Shown: positions 20,280-29,403 of the stretch, piece after piece
Position numbering within the stretch: the first letter of the stretch is position 1
How the letters are laid out: each line of letters starts with the position of its first letter
Assembly: GCA_021325195.1 (NCBI GenBank)
Contig: JAJPHQ010000037.1
Span: 62,001 to 126,000 of the forward strand
Source of the DNA: Gammaproteobacteria bacterium
GTDB taxonomy: Bacteria; Pseudomonadota; Gammaproteobacteria; Xanthomonadales; Rhodanobacteraceae
DNA: 64,000 bases
Direction of reading: 5' to 3'
Program-made: the position numbers and the translations under genes
Notes under the pieces: generated by a model
What the model was told of the DNA's origin: nothing
Databases searched by the model: none
The model's input: only the letters and a program-made list of their open reading frames with translations

Positions 20280-20660
20280 GTGGCCGTTTTCGGCGCCGGC
20301 GCGGTGGTGACGGGCGCGCTGGGCGCGCACGCCTTGCGTGGTGCATTGCCGCCCGCATCGCTGGAAACATGGAACACCGCCGTGCGGTTCCAGTTCTGGC
20401 ACGTGCTGGCCCTCGCGCTCGCGGCCGTGATGCATGCGAGGCTACCCGGGAAGGGCGGGCAGCACGACCGCATTCCGATCTTCGCGCTCAGGACGGGCGC
20501 AACAGCGTTCACCCTGGGAATCGTGCTGTTCTGCGGTAGCCTGTATGCACTGGCGCTGCACGCGCCGCACGCCGTCGGGCTCGTGACTCCATTAGGCGGC
20601 GCCTGTCTCATCGTCGGCTGGATCGCGCTGGGCGTCGCGCTGTTTCATCGGAAGGGGTGA
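20280..20660 (+). CDS. DUF423 membrane protein (GTG start)
   Basis: GALGAHALRGALPPASLETWNTAVRFQFWHVLAL. Confidence 0.85.
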   Translation: MAVFGAGAVVTGALGAHALRGALPPASLETWNTAVRFQFWHVLALALAAVMHARLPGKGGQHDRIPIFALRTGATAFTLGIVLFCGSLYALALHAPHAVGLVTPLGGACLIVGWIALGVALFHRKG

Positions 20661-20669
20661 GGAAAAACC

Positions 20670-21356
20670 ATGGTGAATCCGGTCATTCCGCGCGGTTTCG
20701 ATTTCGGCGTCGCGCACGCGCATCTCTCGAAACGCGACAAGAAGCTCGCGAAATGGATGCAGCGCATCGGTCCGATCGAGCGCGATTTCACGGTGAGGTT
20801 CGATCCGGTCGATGCGCTGGCGCGCGCGATCCTGTACCAGCAGTTGTCGGGCAAGGCCGCCGCGACCATCGTGGGGCGGATCGAGAAGCTAATGCCGCGC
20901 GCGGGAAAGATCACCGCGAAGGGCATCGACGCCGCCAGCGACGAGGCGCTGCGCGCGGCCGGCGCCTCGCGCAACAAGATCGCCGCGTTGCGCGACCTCG
21001 CGGCCAAGTCGCGCGAAGGAATCGTACCCACGCCCGCGCAGCTCGCGCGGATGCCCGACCAGGACCTGATCGATCACCTGACCCAGGTACGCGGCATCGG
21101 CCGCTGGACCGTCGAGATGCTGCTGATGTTCCGGCTGGGCCGTCCCGACGTGTTGCCGGTGCACGACCTCGGCATCCGCAAGGGCGCGCAGATCGTGCAC
21201 CGATTCGATGACCTGCCCGCACCTCTGGCGTTGCAGGAATTCGGCGAACGCTGGGTGCCGTTCCGGACGCTGGCGAGCTTCTACCTCTGGAAAATCGTCG
21301 AGGCCGCGAACCCGCCCAAGAACGATGCGAAGACCGCTCGGCGTTCACAGGATTGA
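20670..21356 (+). CDS. DNA-3-methyladenine glycosylase 2 family (AlkA-like)
   Basis: AILYQQLSGKAAATIVGRI; HhH-GPD region LTQVRGIGRWTVEMLLMFRLGRPDVLPVHDLGIRKG. Confidence 0.92.
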   Translation: MVNPVIPRGFDFGVAHAHLSKRDKKLAKWMQRIGPIERDFTVRFDPVDALARAILYQQLSGKAAATIVGRIEKLMPRAGKITAKGIDAASDEALRAAGASRNKIAALRDLAAKSREGIVPTPAQLARMPDQDLIDHLTQVRGIGRWTVEMLLMFRLGRPDVLPVHDLGIRKGAQIVHRFDDLPAPLALQEFGERWVPFRTLASFYLWKIVEAANPPKNDAKTARRSQD

Positions 21357-21568
21357 TGGCGGGCTCTATCTCGAAACCCCTGTCACCGACCGTTTCCGAA
21401 CCCGGTGAGGCGACCGAATCACATTCCGACAAAATCGCCCCTAAAACCCCGTCGCCGCCCGCGAAAAGTTGAGGGAATTACCCGGCTCGTACGCATGGCG
21501 GCACTCATAACCCCGTCCACCAGATTGGTGAACAGATGGCATGATCGGGTCGCTCGTGCCGCAAACGC

Positions 21569-22045
21569 TCATGCTGTCAGGGCTTGTTTGGTATCCGGAA
21601 CGCGCGACAAGGCCCTGAGGATGAAGTACGGTCCGGTTACACGAGTCATGGCATCGTACTTTTGCAACGTGATGGTCTGCGAGTCGAAGCACATCCACTC
21701 GGGGTGCTTGAATTTCAATACGCCGGGCGCCGGTCCATCACGGTATCCCTTCGTCTTCAGCCATTGCTCGATGTTCGAGGCAGTCAGGCGGTCACTGGGG
21801 ATTTCGATGACTGCCGAGCAGGTGTTCCACCACTGCACTGCCATTCCGAACAGGCCGCCCAGGAACATGCTACGCGCCAGCGACCTGTCCGGCAGAAATG
21901 ACAAACCGACGGCAAGCGCACAGGCAATTCCGGCAAACCAGATCAGACGACGCGCATCTCGCAGCTGATGACCAATTCCCATCCTTCTTGCCGACACGCT
22001 TGCCTTCACGAACATCACACGCCTCGCGTTGGGTTCAAGAAACAC
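21569..22045 (-). CDS. small membrane-associated hypothetical protein (possible immunity-type gene)
   Basis: same strand as exporter/precursor genes; one or two TM segments. Confidence 0.5.
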   Translation of the reverse strand: MFLEPNARRVMFVKASVSARRMGIGHQLRDARRLIWFAGIACALAVGLSFLPDRSLARSMFLGGLFGMAVQWWNTCSAVIEIPSDRLTASNIEQWLKTKGYRDGPAPGVLKFKHPEWMCFDSQTITLQKYDAMTRVTGPYFILRALSRVPDTKQALTA

Positions 22046-22124
22046 GCAACTTGAAATCCTTCACCATCGAAGCCCAGCGCCGGTGAATTGCAATCGCAGG
22101 ACTGAGTCTCAATTCTTGTCTCAT

Positions 22125-22571
22125 TTATTTGTGTCGGGAATTGCTTTTCATGGCGGTCTGCAAGGCAAGGGCAAAGAAATAACCTACAAACAGCATCGCT
22201 AACGTAATGATCAGGTTTGGCCAGAGCTGCAATCTGGCACGAACTAGGATTGCTATCTCCAGTGCAGCAATAGCGATGATTAGCACGGTTATCGAATACA
22301 TCACCTGTTCTTTGAGCCAGCCAGGTTTGTTCAAAAATATTCCAGCGATTGCGCCAGCTGCGATGAAGTACGAAATCCAAGTCGATCCTAAGTCCCCCCC
22401 GGCTAAATCAATATCCGAACCAGAAAGACTGGCGCAGAATTTGAAAACTAGCCACCCACAGCCAAAGACCATGGCGACAAGGACGCGATCAGTGAAATCC
22501 TTTCGAGTAATCATTGATTTGCCCGTATTAGTTTGGGACGAACACGTATGCATGGGCTTGCGCCCATGCAT
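22125..22571 (-). CDS. small multi-pass membrane protein, candidate immunity protein (real start may be internal, e.g. 22514)
   Basis: about four hydrophobic segments; directly downstream of precursor gene. Confidence 0.55.
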   Translation of the reverse strand: MHGRKPMHTCSSQTNTGKSMITRKDFTDRVLVAMVFGCGWLVFKFCASLSGSDIDLAGGDLGSTWISYFIAAGAIAGIFLNKPGWLKEQVMYSITVLIIAIAALEIAILVRARLQLWPNLIITLAMLFVGYFFALALQTAMKSNSRHK

Positions 22572-22574
22572 ACG
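22545..22574 (-). other. perfect 13-bp stem-loop with GCAA (GNRA) tetraloop downstream of precursor stop
   Basis: CGTATGCATGGGC-GCAA-GCCCATGCATACG on minus strand; no U-tract. Confidence 0.75.
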
Positions 22575-22583
22575 TTGTGGAGG

Positions 22584-22796
22584 TTAAAGCCCCAATTCGT
22601 TTGCGATGGCACTCCCGATGGCCCAGCCAACAGCCCAAGCAGCACCAGCCGCGGCTCCTACGGCACCGCCCATTGCCGCCCCCTCCACTGTACCGGTAGC
22701 TATCGCTCCCGCCAGTGCGCCAGCCCCTGTGCCCTGCTCGATAGCGTCCATACCTCCACCGACAGCTGAAATTTCACAAGACTGAAGTCGACGCAT
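22584..22796 (-). CDS. class II microcin/bacteriocin-like precursor peptide, double-glycine leader
   Basis: MRRLQSCEISAVGGG|MDAIEQGTGAGALAGAIATGTVEGAAMGGAVGAAAGAAWAVGWAIGSAIANELGL; SD AAGGAGAG; 49 bp after C39 exporter. Confidence 0.8.
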   Translation of the reverse strand: MRRLQSCEISAVGGGMDAIEQGTGAGALAGAIATGTVEGAAMGGAVGAAAGAAWAVGWAIGSAIANELGL

Positions 22797-22845
22797 AACG
22801 CTCTCTCCTTTTCAGGCCGAGAATACAAAGCCGTCCCGGCTTCGG

Positions 22846-25002
22846 CTACCCCGCCACCTCCACTTCGCGTGGATGGGTGGTCGGAATGGGTTGCACCGCA
22901 CCGTTGGCGATCAGCAGTGCGCGTTGCGCACTGGCGATGGTTTCGGGGCGGTGGGCGATCACGATGCGGGTGATCTGCATGCGGTTCACGGCGGCGTTGA
23001 CCTGCCGCTCGCGTTCGATGTCGAGGTGGCTGGTGGCTTCGTCCAGCACCAGCAATGCCGGTTTGCGGTAGAGGGCACGGGCCAGCAGCAGGCACTGTTT
23101 CTGGCCGCCGGACAGTGCCGAGCCCATGTCGCCGACCAAACTCTGGTAGCCCATCGGCATCGCCATGATGTCGTCGTGGATCGCCGCCAGCCGTGCCGCG
23201 ACCTCGAGCTTCAGCGGCGATGTTTCTGGATCGAAAAACGCGATGTTGTCGGCGATCGAGCCTGCGAACAGTTGGTCGTCCTGCATCACGGCGCCGACCT
23301 GGCTGCGGTAGCGGGCTAGTCCCAGCCGGCGGATATCGATGCCGCCGTAGAGAACCTCGCCTTCCTGCGGCTCCAGCAGGCCCAGGATGATCTTGGCGAG
23401 CGTGGTCTTGCCGCAGCCGGATGGGCCAATCAGCGCGACGGATTCGCCGGCCGGAATCGTGAGCGAGCAATCCTTCAGAATCCAGGGCTCGCCTTCGGCA
23501 TAACGGAAACTCACGTTGCACACTTCGATGGATGCTTCCGGCATCGGGCCGGACCATGCGGCGTCGACGTGTTTCCCCGGCGCGGTCAACGCAATGTCGG
23601 CCACGCGCTCGGCGTGCAGGCGCAGCATCCGGAATTCGATGCCCTTGTCGATCAGGCTGGCCGCGCGGATCACGAACTGGTCGGCGTAGGCCGCAAACGC
23701 CACCAGCATGCCGGCGGTGAAGGTGCCGTCGAGCACCAGCACCGCGGCCAGCCAGATCAGCGCGACTTTCTCGATGCCGAAGATGAACTGGTTGCCGGTC
23801 TGGAAGGCGATGTTGAGCCGCTGCATCGCGATGTTGCGGTTGACGGTCTCGACCACCGCATTGGTGTAGCGCGCACTGCGCGGCTGCTGCTGGTTGAAGA
23901 GTTTCAGGGTCTGTGCGCCGCGGATGGCCTCCAGCAGTTCGGTTTGCTGGCGTGCCGAGTACACGATCTGGTCTTCCTGCGCACGCCGCAGCGGCTGGTA
24001 GGTGAACCAGCGCAGGATGGCGTACAGCACGAACGCCGCCAGCACGATCAGGGTCAGCTTGATGCTGTAGAGCGCCAGCACCACCAGTGTCAGGCTGGCC
24101 ATGATCCCGTCCAGGATCGCGGCGACGAAGCCGGTGGTGAGGGTCTGCTGGATGGTCTGCATCGAACCGAAGCGCGACACCACGTCGCCCACGTGGCGTT
24201 TCTCGTACCAGTCCAGCGGCAGCTTCAAAAGGTGCGAGAACACGTTGCTGATCCACTGCACGTTAAGCATCGCGCCCAGCCACGTGATGGTCCATGCGCG
24301 CACCGCCGAAATCGCGGCCTGGAACAGCGCCACCAGCAGGAACCCGATGCCGAGCAGCATCAACAGGCTCTTGTCCGCCGAGATCAGCACCTGATCCAGT
24401 ACCCACTGCAGATAGAACGGCCCGACCAGCGCGAACACTTCCAGCGCGAGCGCCAGCACGAAGATTTGCACCAATGCGCCGGGCAGGCCGCGCACCTTGC
24501 CGGTGAGCGTACGCAACGAAATCGACTGGCGCGCCTTGACCGGTTTGAAATCCACCCCGGGCGTGCATTCCAGCGCCACGCCGGTGAAGTGTTTGGAAAT
24601 CTCCGCGTTCGTGAGTTTCAGCACGCCTCGCGCGGGATCGTGGATCACGGCGCCGCGCGCATTGGCCTGCTCCAGCACCACGAAGTGGTTCAAGTCCCAA
24701 TGCAGGATGCACGGGGTTTTCAATGCCGGCAGCTCTTCCAGTTCCAGCCGGAGCGGGCGGGTTTCGAAGCCGAGCCTGGCCGCCATCTCCATCACCCGCG
24801 CGAGGTTGGCGCCTTTGAGTGAAGTCGAGTGCCGGCGCCGCAGCGAGGGCAGATCGACGTCGTGGCCGTGATAGCGCGCGATCATTGCCAGGCTCGCCAA
24901 CCCGCATTCGGCCGCCTCGGTCTGCAGGATCACCGGCAGCTTGCGCCGCCAGCCCCATTGCAGGCCGTCGAACGGATTGGACGTTGCGATGCCCTCGCTC
25001 AT
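22846..25002 (-). CDS. peptidase C39-domain ABC transporter (CvaB-like bacteriocin exporter)
   Basis: C39 QTEAAECGLASLAMIARYHGHDVDL, NHFVVL, HDPARG; Walker A GPSGCGKTTLAK; LSGGQKQ. Confidence 0.95.
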   Translation of the reverse strand: MSEGIATSNPFDGLQWGWRRKLPVILQTEAAECGLASLAMIARYHGHDVDLPSLRRRHSTSLKGANLARVMEMAARLGFETRPLRLELEELPALKTPCILHWDLNHFVVLEQANARGAVIHDPARGVLKLTNAEISKHFTGVALECTPGVDFKPVKARQSISLRTLTGKVRGLPGALVQIFVLALALEVFALVGPFYLQWVLDQVLISADKSLLMLLGIGFLLVALFQAAISAVRAWTITWLGAMLNVQWISNVFSHLLKLPLDWYEKRHVGDVVSRFGSMQTIQQTLTTGFVAAILDGIMASLTLVVLALYSIKLTLIVLAAFVLYAILRWFTYQPLRRAQEDQIVYSARQQTELLEAIRGAQTLKLFNQQQPRSARYTNAVVETVNRNIAMQRLNIAFQTGNQFIFGIEKVALIWLAAVLVLDGTFTAGMLVAFAAYADQFVIRAASLIDKGIEFRMLRLHAERVADIALTAPGKHVDAAWSGPMPEASIEVCNVSFRYAEGEPWILKDCSLTIPAGESVALIGPSGCGKTTLAKIILGLLEPQEGEVLYGGIDIRRLGLARYRSQVGAVMQDDQLFAGSIADNIAFFDPETSPLKLEVAARLAAIHDDIMAMPMGYQSLVGDMGSALSGGQKQCLLLARALYRKPALLVLDEATSHLDIERERQVNAAVNRMQITRIVIAHRPETIASAQRALLIANGAVQPIPTTHPREVEVAG

Positions 25003-26273
25003 CCGTGATGTGCTCCATTCGCGGTCAGTTGCTGCCGCAGTCCGTACAGCGGCTCGAACACCCACTGCCACAGGCTGCGGCGGTCCAGCAGGATGTCGGC
25101 ATCGAGCGCCATGCCGGGTTTCAGCGCTTCGGTCTTGCCATAGGCGTCGATGGTCTGGTGATCCAGAGCCACCAGCACGCGGTACAGCGGCACCGCCGCG
25201 TTCTGGCCCAGCAGGCTCGCGGCCTCGCCGGGGCTGAGTGCACTGCGCGAAACCTGCACGACATCGCCGTATTGCTGCCCGAACTTCTGGTACGGATACG
25301 CCTGATAGCGCAGCACCACCCGATTGCCGGGTTCGACGAAGCCGATCGCGCTGCTGGGCACCAGCAGTTGCGCTTCGAGTTTCGAGCCTTGCGGAAGGAT
25401 CGACAAGAGCGGCTGGCCGGTCTGCACCGTCTGACCGGGTTTGATCAACAGGGTGGAAACGGTGCCGGCGCGCGGTGCCCGCAGCACCGTGCCGCGTTCG
25501 GCTTCGTTTTGGGCCAGTTGCGCGTCAAGCTGTGCAAGCTGACCGCGCAACTGGCTGGCCTTGGCCGCGGTATCCAGCGGAAGTTGCGTGAGTTGCGCGC
25601 GCAGGTTGCTGATCTGTTGCTCCGCATCCAGACGCTGACGATCCAATGCCTTCACCTGCGCCTGCTCGGTCAGAGCGGCGGCCTGGTACTGGTTGAACTG
25701 GGCGACGGAGACGACGCCCTTGTCGAGCAGCGGCTGGATCTTGCCCAGGAATCGGGTGGCCGTATCGGCCTGCTTGCGTTGCAGCACGAGCTGGCCGTCG
25801 ATCTGGCGCACCTGCGCCGCGAGCATCGCGATCCTGGTACGCAGGTCCTGGGCCTGCGCCTCGGCCTGTGGCTGGAGATTGGCCAGCGTGGTGCGAACCT
25901 GCATTTGCTGTGCGCGCAACTGCGCACTGACCACGGCGCGGGTATCGCCCATGCTGGCGCTGGCCAGATCACCGGAGACTTCGACCAGCGGCTGACCGGC
26001 CGCGACGCTTTCGCCCTCGCGTACCAGCGTGCGGGTAACCGTGCCGGTGGTCTTGGCCGGCAGTGTCAGCAAGCCCGCGCTGGGCAACAACTGGCCGCTG
26101 ACGCTTTCACGCCGGGTGTAATGGCCGAAGACCAGGAACAGCACAAGGGTCGCGGCGAAAGAAGCAGCCAGGAGGGTCCACCAGAGGAAGGAAAGCGGCC
26201 TCGCGAGGTTGATCGCGCCCAGCCACTGGCCGCGCTGCGCATGCAGAACTTCATCGCGAAACAGACCGTCCAA
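24999..26273 (-). CDS. HlyD/CvaA-family periplasmic adaptor (TTG start as called)
   Basis: N-terminal TM, coiled coil, RAPRAGTVSTLLIKPGQTVQTGQPLLSILP; 4-bp overlap with exporter. Confidence 0.92.
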   Translation of the reverse strand: MDGLFRDEVLHAQRGQWLGAINLARPLSFLWWTLLAASFAATLVLFLVFGHYTRRESVSGQLLPSAGLLTLPAKTTGTVTRTLVREGESVAAGQPLVEVSGDLASASMGDTRAVVSAQLRAQQMQVRTTLANLQPQAEAQAQDLRTRIAMLAAQVRQIDGQLVLQRKQADTATRFLGKIQPLLDKGVVSVAQFNQYQAAALTEQAQVKALDRQRLDAEQQISNLRAQLTQLPLDTAAKASQLRGQLAQLDAQLAQNEAERGTVLRAPRAGTVSTLLIKPGQTVQTGQPLLSILPQGSKLEAQLLVPSSAIGFVEPGNRVVLRYQAYPYQKFGQQYGDVVQVSRSALSPGEAASLLGQNAAVPLYRVLVALDHQTIDAYGKTEALKPGMALDADILLDRRSLWQWVFEPLYGLRQQLTANGAHHG

Positions 26274-26316
26274 GGTCGCCCCCTGTGGCCCAACGATGCA
26301 TCTCCTGTTTCAGTCC

Positions 26317-26342
26317 AGCATAAGCGAGGGGGGGGGCGTCAA
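26317..26342 (-). promoter_or_regulatory. candidate promoter with C9 tract in the spacer
   Basis: minus strand TTGACG-CCCCCCCCCTCGCT-TATGCT, 14-nt spacer. Confidence 0.4.
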
Positions 26343-26450
26343 GTCTTGATTCGATTTTCGTTTCGCGGCATCGCGCGCACGCGCGAATAACCATTCAATA
26401 TTTCAGATGGCTTTCGAGAAGAGTGGCTTTTCCCGTTTCTGTGAAATATG

Positions 26451-27032
26451 TCACGCGTGACGAGCGGCTTTGGCGGGATGCCAGCACCAGTGCCACGGTT
26501 CGTAGGCAATCCCGTGCGGGTTGCCGCGCGGGTAGGAGAGCGCGAAGCCGAATGGCGAGGCGTTGCGCATCAGCCACGCAAACGCGGGCGAACGTTCGAA
26601 ATCTTCCTCGAGTGCTGCAAATCCGGGCGTGGTGAGATCGACGGCGCGGCCGCTGTGGTGTTCGCTGTAACCCGGCGCCGCGCTGACCCGCAGGATCTCG
26701 TCGATCGTCTGGCCGCGCGCGAGTTTGCGCTCGAGAATGCCGAGTTGGTATTCGATCGAACGAAACGCCGACACGACTTGCAGGTCGATGCCGTCGCGCG
26801 CCGCGGATTCGCGCATCCCGGCAAGTGCGCGCGCCGCGCGTGCCTGCAGCCATTGTGGTCGACCGTGGATGTCGGCACCGATGGCGACAAGCCGCGCCGG
26901 TTCGCGTTGCAGACGCAGGTGCCGGATGCGGCCGTAGTCACGCGGCACGCCCAGTGTGTACGCGCGTTCGATCAGCGCGCGGCGTTCCGCAGCATCGCGG
27001 CAACGCCGCGGGGGCGCCATGCCGTCGCTCAT
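26451..27032 (-). CDS. D-Ala-D-Ala carboxypeptidase, VanY family
   Basis: VVSAFRSIEYQLGI...SAAPGYSEHHSGRAVDLTTPG...WHWCWHP. Confidence 0.9.
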   Translation of the reverse strand: MSDGMAPPRRCRDAAERRALIERAYTLGVPRDYGRIRHLRLQREPARLVAIGADIHGRPQWLQARAARALAGMRESAARDGIDLQVVSAFRSIEYQLGILERKLARGQTIDEILRVSAAPGYSEHHSGRAVDLTTPGFAALEEDFERSPAFAWLMRNASPFGFALSYPRGNPHGIAYEPWHWCWHPAKAARHA

Positions 27033-27376
27033 GGCTTGCCGGTAAGCGGGGCCACGGCCGCATCGGGGTTCTCGACCTCGACGACCAGTTCGCTGTATTG
27101 CTCGTGTTCGAGTTCGACGACGAGTGCACGGTCCGGATGACGCACGTCCCAGAAGACGCGTTCGCCATGAAGATGGAACGTGCCTGCGGTGAACAGGCCC
27201 GGAATGTTGGTGCCCGGCGCGCGCCAGCCTTTCGGTTCCCGGAACACCGTGGGATCCCTGCGCGCACCCAGGATGTGCGCACGCTGGATCGTCAGCCGGC
27301 CGTTGAACGACCACAGCTTGTCCAGCCCCTCGACGTCGAACACGACGTTGCTGCCTTCCAGCGTGATCCTGACCAT
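27029..27376 (-). CDS. conserved hypothetical protein
   Basis: compact ORF overlapping VanY-like gene by 4 bp. Confidence 0.7.
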   Translation of the reverse strand: MVRITLEGSNVVFDVEGLDKLWSFNGRLTIQRAHILGARRDPTVFREPKGWRAPGTNIPGLFTAGTFHLHGERVFWDVRHPDRALVVELEHEQYSELVVEVENPDAAVAPLTGKP

Positions 27377-27419
27377 GACTCGGCTCCGTGCGGTATGCCA
27401 GTGTCGATGCAATGCGCGC

Positions 27420-28406
27420 TTACGGCCTGGGTTTCTGCGCCTCGATCCATGTCGCGATGTCGTCGATCACCTGCGGATCGACGTGGCCGGGTTTGGCGTA
27501 ATCGGAAGGCGAGGGCGGATTGCCCGCCGGCATCATCAGGTGCGAGAGCATCGGGTACTCCTTCAACGTGACACGCGGGGTCTGCGAGAACGCTGCCTGC
27601 CAATGCGAGAAGTCATCCCTGGGGGTGACCTGATAGTCGCGGCCGCCTTGCAGGATCAGCATCGGCTGTTTCAGCGTCTTCGCGACCGCGATGGCGTTGT
27701 ATTCCCGCAGGCTCAGCCAGTACGAGGTTGGCAGCCCGAGCGGTCCGGGTGCATCGGGGTGTTTCGGGTCGAGATGGGCGAGCTGCGTGCGAGCTGCCTC
27801 GACCATCGCCGCCTGCTGCCGCAACTGCGCGGCGTGCTGCTGGTCGATGCCGGCGAGGTATTCGAGCTGCCGATGCATGGCCGCGAGCAGCGGCTGCGCG
27901 GGCGCGCCGATCAGGATCAGTCCCGCGATCGACGGGTCGCGTTGCGCGATCCGCGGCGCCATCTGTGCGCCCTGGCTGTGGCCCAGCACGAACACGCGCT
28001 TCGGATCGACACCATTCGTCGCTTGCAGCACTTTGACCGCCGAAATCGCGTCGCCGGTGTATTCGTCGTCGATCGTGAACGGTTTGCCGATGAAGGCCTG
28101 CGGGTACGTTTTGGTGCGCTTGTCGTAACGCAACACCGCAATGCCATGCGCCGCCAGCCCATGCGCGATGTCCAGGAAAGGTTTGTTCGGGCCGATGGTC
28201 TCGTCGCGATCGTTCGGCCCGGAGCCACTCACCAGCACCACGGCGGGGGAAGGCCCCTTGCCATCGGGCATCGTCAGCGTGGCGCCAAGTCGATACGGTG
28301 CGTTGCCGACTTCGACTTTGGTTTCGTGCCAGGGCGTTGCGGCTGTTGCGGCCAAGGGCGCCGATGCCGTCAGCACAGCGAGCATGGCGACCAGCGCGCG
28401 CTTCAT
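27420..28406 (-). CDS. alpha/beta hydrolase
   Basis: signal peptide; VVLVSGSGPNDRDE; VFVLGHSQGAQMA. Confidence 0.9.
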   Translation of the reverse strand: MKRALVAMLAVLTASAPLAATAATPWHETKVEVGNAPYRLGATLTMPDGKGPSPAVVLVSGSGPNDRDETIGPNKPFLDIAHGLAAHGIAVLRYDKRTKTYPQAFIGKPFTIDDEYTGDAISAVKVLQATNGVDPKRVFVLGHSQGAQMAPRIAQRDPSIAGLILIGAPAQPLLAAMHRQLEYLAGIDQQHAAQLRQQAAMVEAARTQLAHLDPKHPDAPGPLGLPTSYWLSLREYNAIAVAKTLKQPMLILQGGRDYQVTPRDDFSHWQAAFSQTPRVTLKEYPMLSHLMMPAGNPPSPSDYAKPGHVDPQVIDDIATWIEAQKPRP

Positions 28407-28410
28407 GGGG

Positions 28411-28914
28411 TCAACGCGAGGATGAGGATGTCGCCGGCTCCGCAGCGGGCAGCGGCAGCACGTGGAAGCCGTTGAACTTGCCGCCCCTGCCGCAGGACAG
28501 CCGCGCCGCGAGGTCCCCCTTCTCGAAATGCAGCGGCACGGTGATCACCGCGTAGCCTTGATACATCACGTTCTGCGGTACGTCGCGGGACTTGAGCTTG
28601 CCGAACTGCGCCCCGATCGACTGCCAGACCTGCCCCAGCTTGCCGGCAGGCAGGCCGGAGCGCATCGCTTCGTCGAAATTGGACGTGGCGCCGTTGTAGT
28701 CGCCCTTCTCGAGGCGGTCGAGAAAGGTGCCGGTGCTCGCGGTGCACGCCTCGATCGCGGCGGCCGATGCCTCGGCCGATGCGGTGCTGGTGGCGCGCGC
28801 GGCGGTGCCACCGCTCATGGGCGCGGTTTGCGCGAACGCGGGCACGGCTGTTGCCAGAAAGGTCAATGCGATCACTGCGGGTTGCATGGCGATTCCTCCA
28901 ATTGTGTGAATCAC
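28411..28914 (-). CDS. secreted protein, DUF4019/DUF3887-like
   Basis: signal peptide; FLDRLEKGDYNGATSNFDEAMRSGL. Confidence 0.65.
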   Translation of the reverse strand: MIHTIGGIAMQPAVIALTFLATAVPAFAQTAPMSGGTAARATSTASAEASAAAIEACTASTGTFLDRLEKGDYNGATSNFDEAMRSGLPAGKLGQVWQSIGAQFGKLKSRDVPQNVMYQGYAVITVPLHFEKGDLAARLSCGRGGKFNGFHVLPLPAAEPATSSSSR

Positions 28915-28984
28915 GAAATTGCCGGAGCGCGAGTGAAGGTGGCGTCACGTGCCACGATGTTGATGCATACGCCGTTGCTTCAGG

Positions 28985-29170
28985 TTACGCAGGGCGTTTG
29001 AAAAACAGCGTGGGGCCGACCGCGCCATACGGCTGGATCACACTCACCAATTCCCAGCCATTGCGGCCCAGTTCGTTCATCTGCTCTTCGGCCGATTCCG
29101 TCTTCATGCCAAGGAAACCTGTCTTGATCCTGACAACCTTGTACACCCAACGTTGTGTGTCGTTGGCCAT
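28985..29170 (-). CDS. DUF4177 domain protein
   Basis: YKVVRIKTGF...EQMNELGRNGWELVSVIQ. Confidence 0.8.
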   Translation of the reverse strand: MANDTQRWVYKVVRIKTGFLGMKTESAEEQMNELGRNGWELVSVIQPYGAVGPTLFFKRPA

Positions 29171-29187
29171 CTCTCGTCACTCCCGTT

Positions 29188-29373
29188 TCATTTTCCGGCT
29201 TTCGATGGTCCGGCATCCGGCTTCAGCCGTCCGGCCCTGCGCAGCGCCTCGCGCAGCACGTACTCGATCTGGGCGTTGAGCGAACGCAGTTCGTCCTCCG
29301 ACCACTTCTGCATCGCGTCGAGCACGTGCGCGCTGATGCGCAGCGGATAGGCCTTTTTCTCGCCGGTACTCAT
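29188..29373 (-). CDS. Arc-family ribbon-helix-helix protein
   Basis: AYPLRISAHVLDAMQKWSEDELRSLNAQIEYVLREALRRAG. Confidence 0.85.
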   Translation of the reverse strand: MSTGEKKAYPLRISAHVLDAMQKWSEDELRSLNAQIEYVLREALRRAGRLKPDAGPSKAGK

Positions 29374-29403
29374 CCCGAAGCCGGGCTATGGTCGAGACGG
29401 GCG

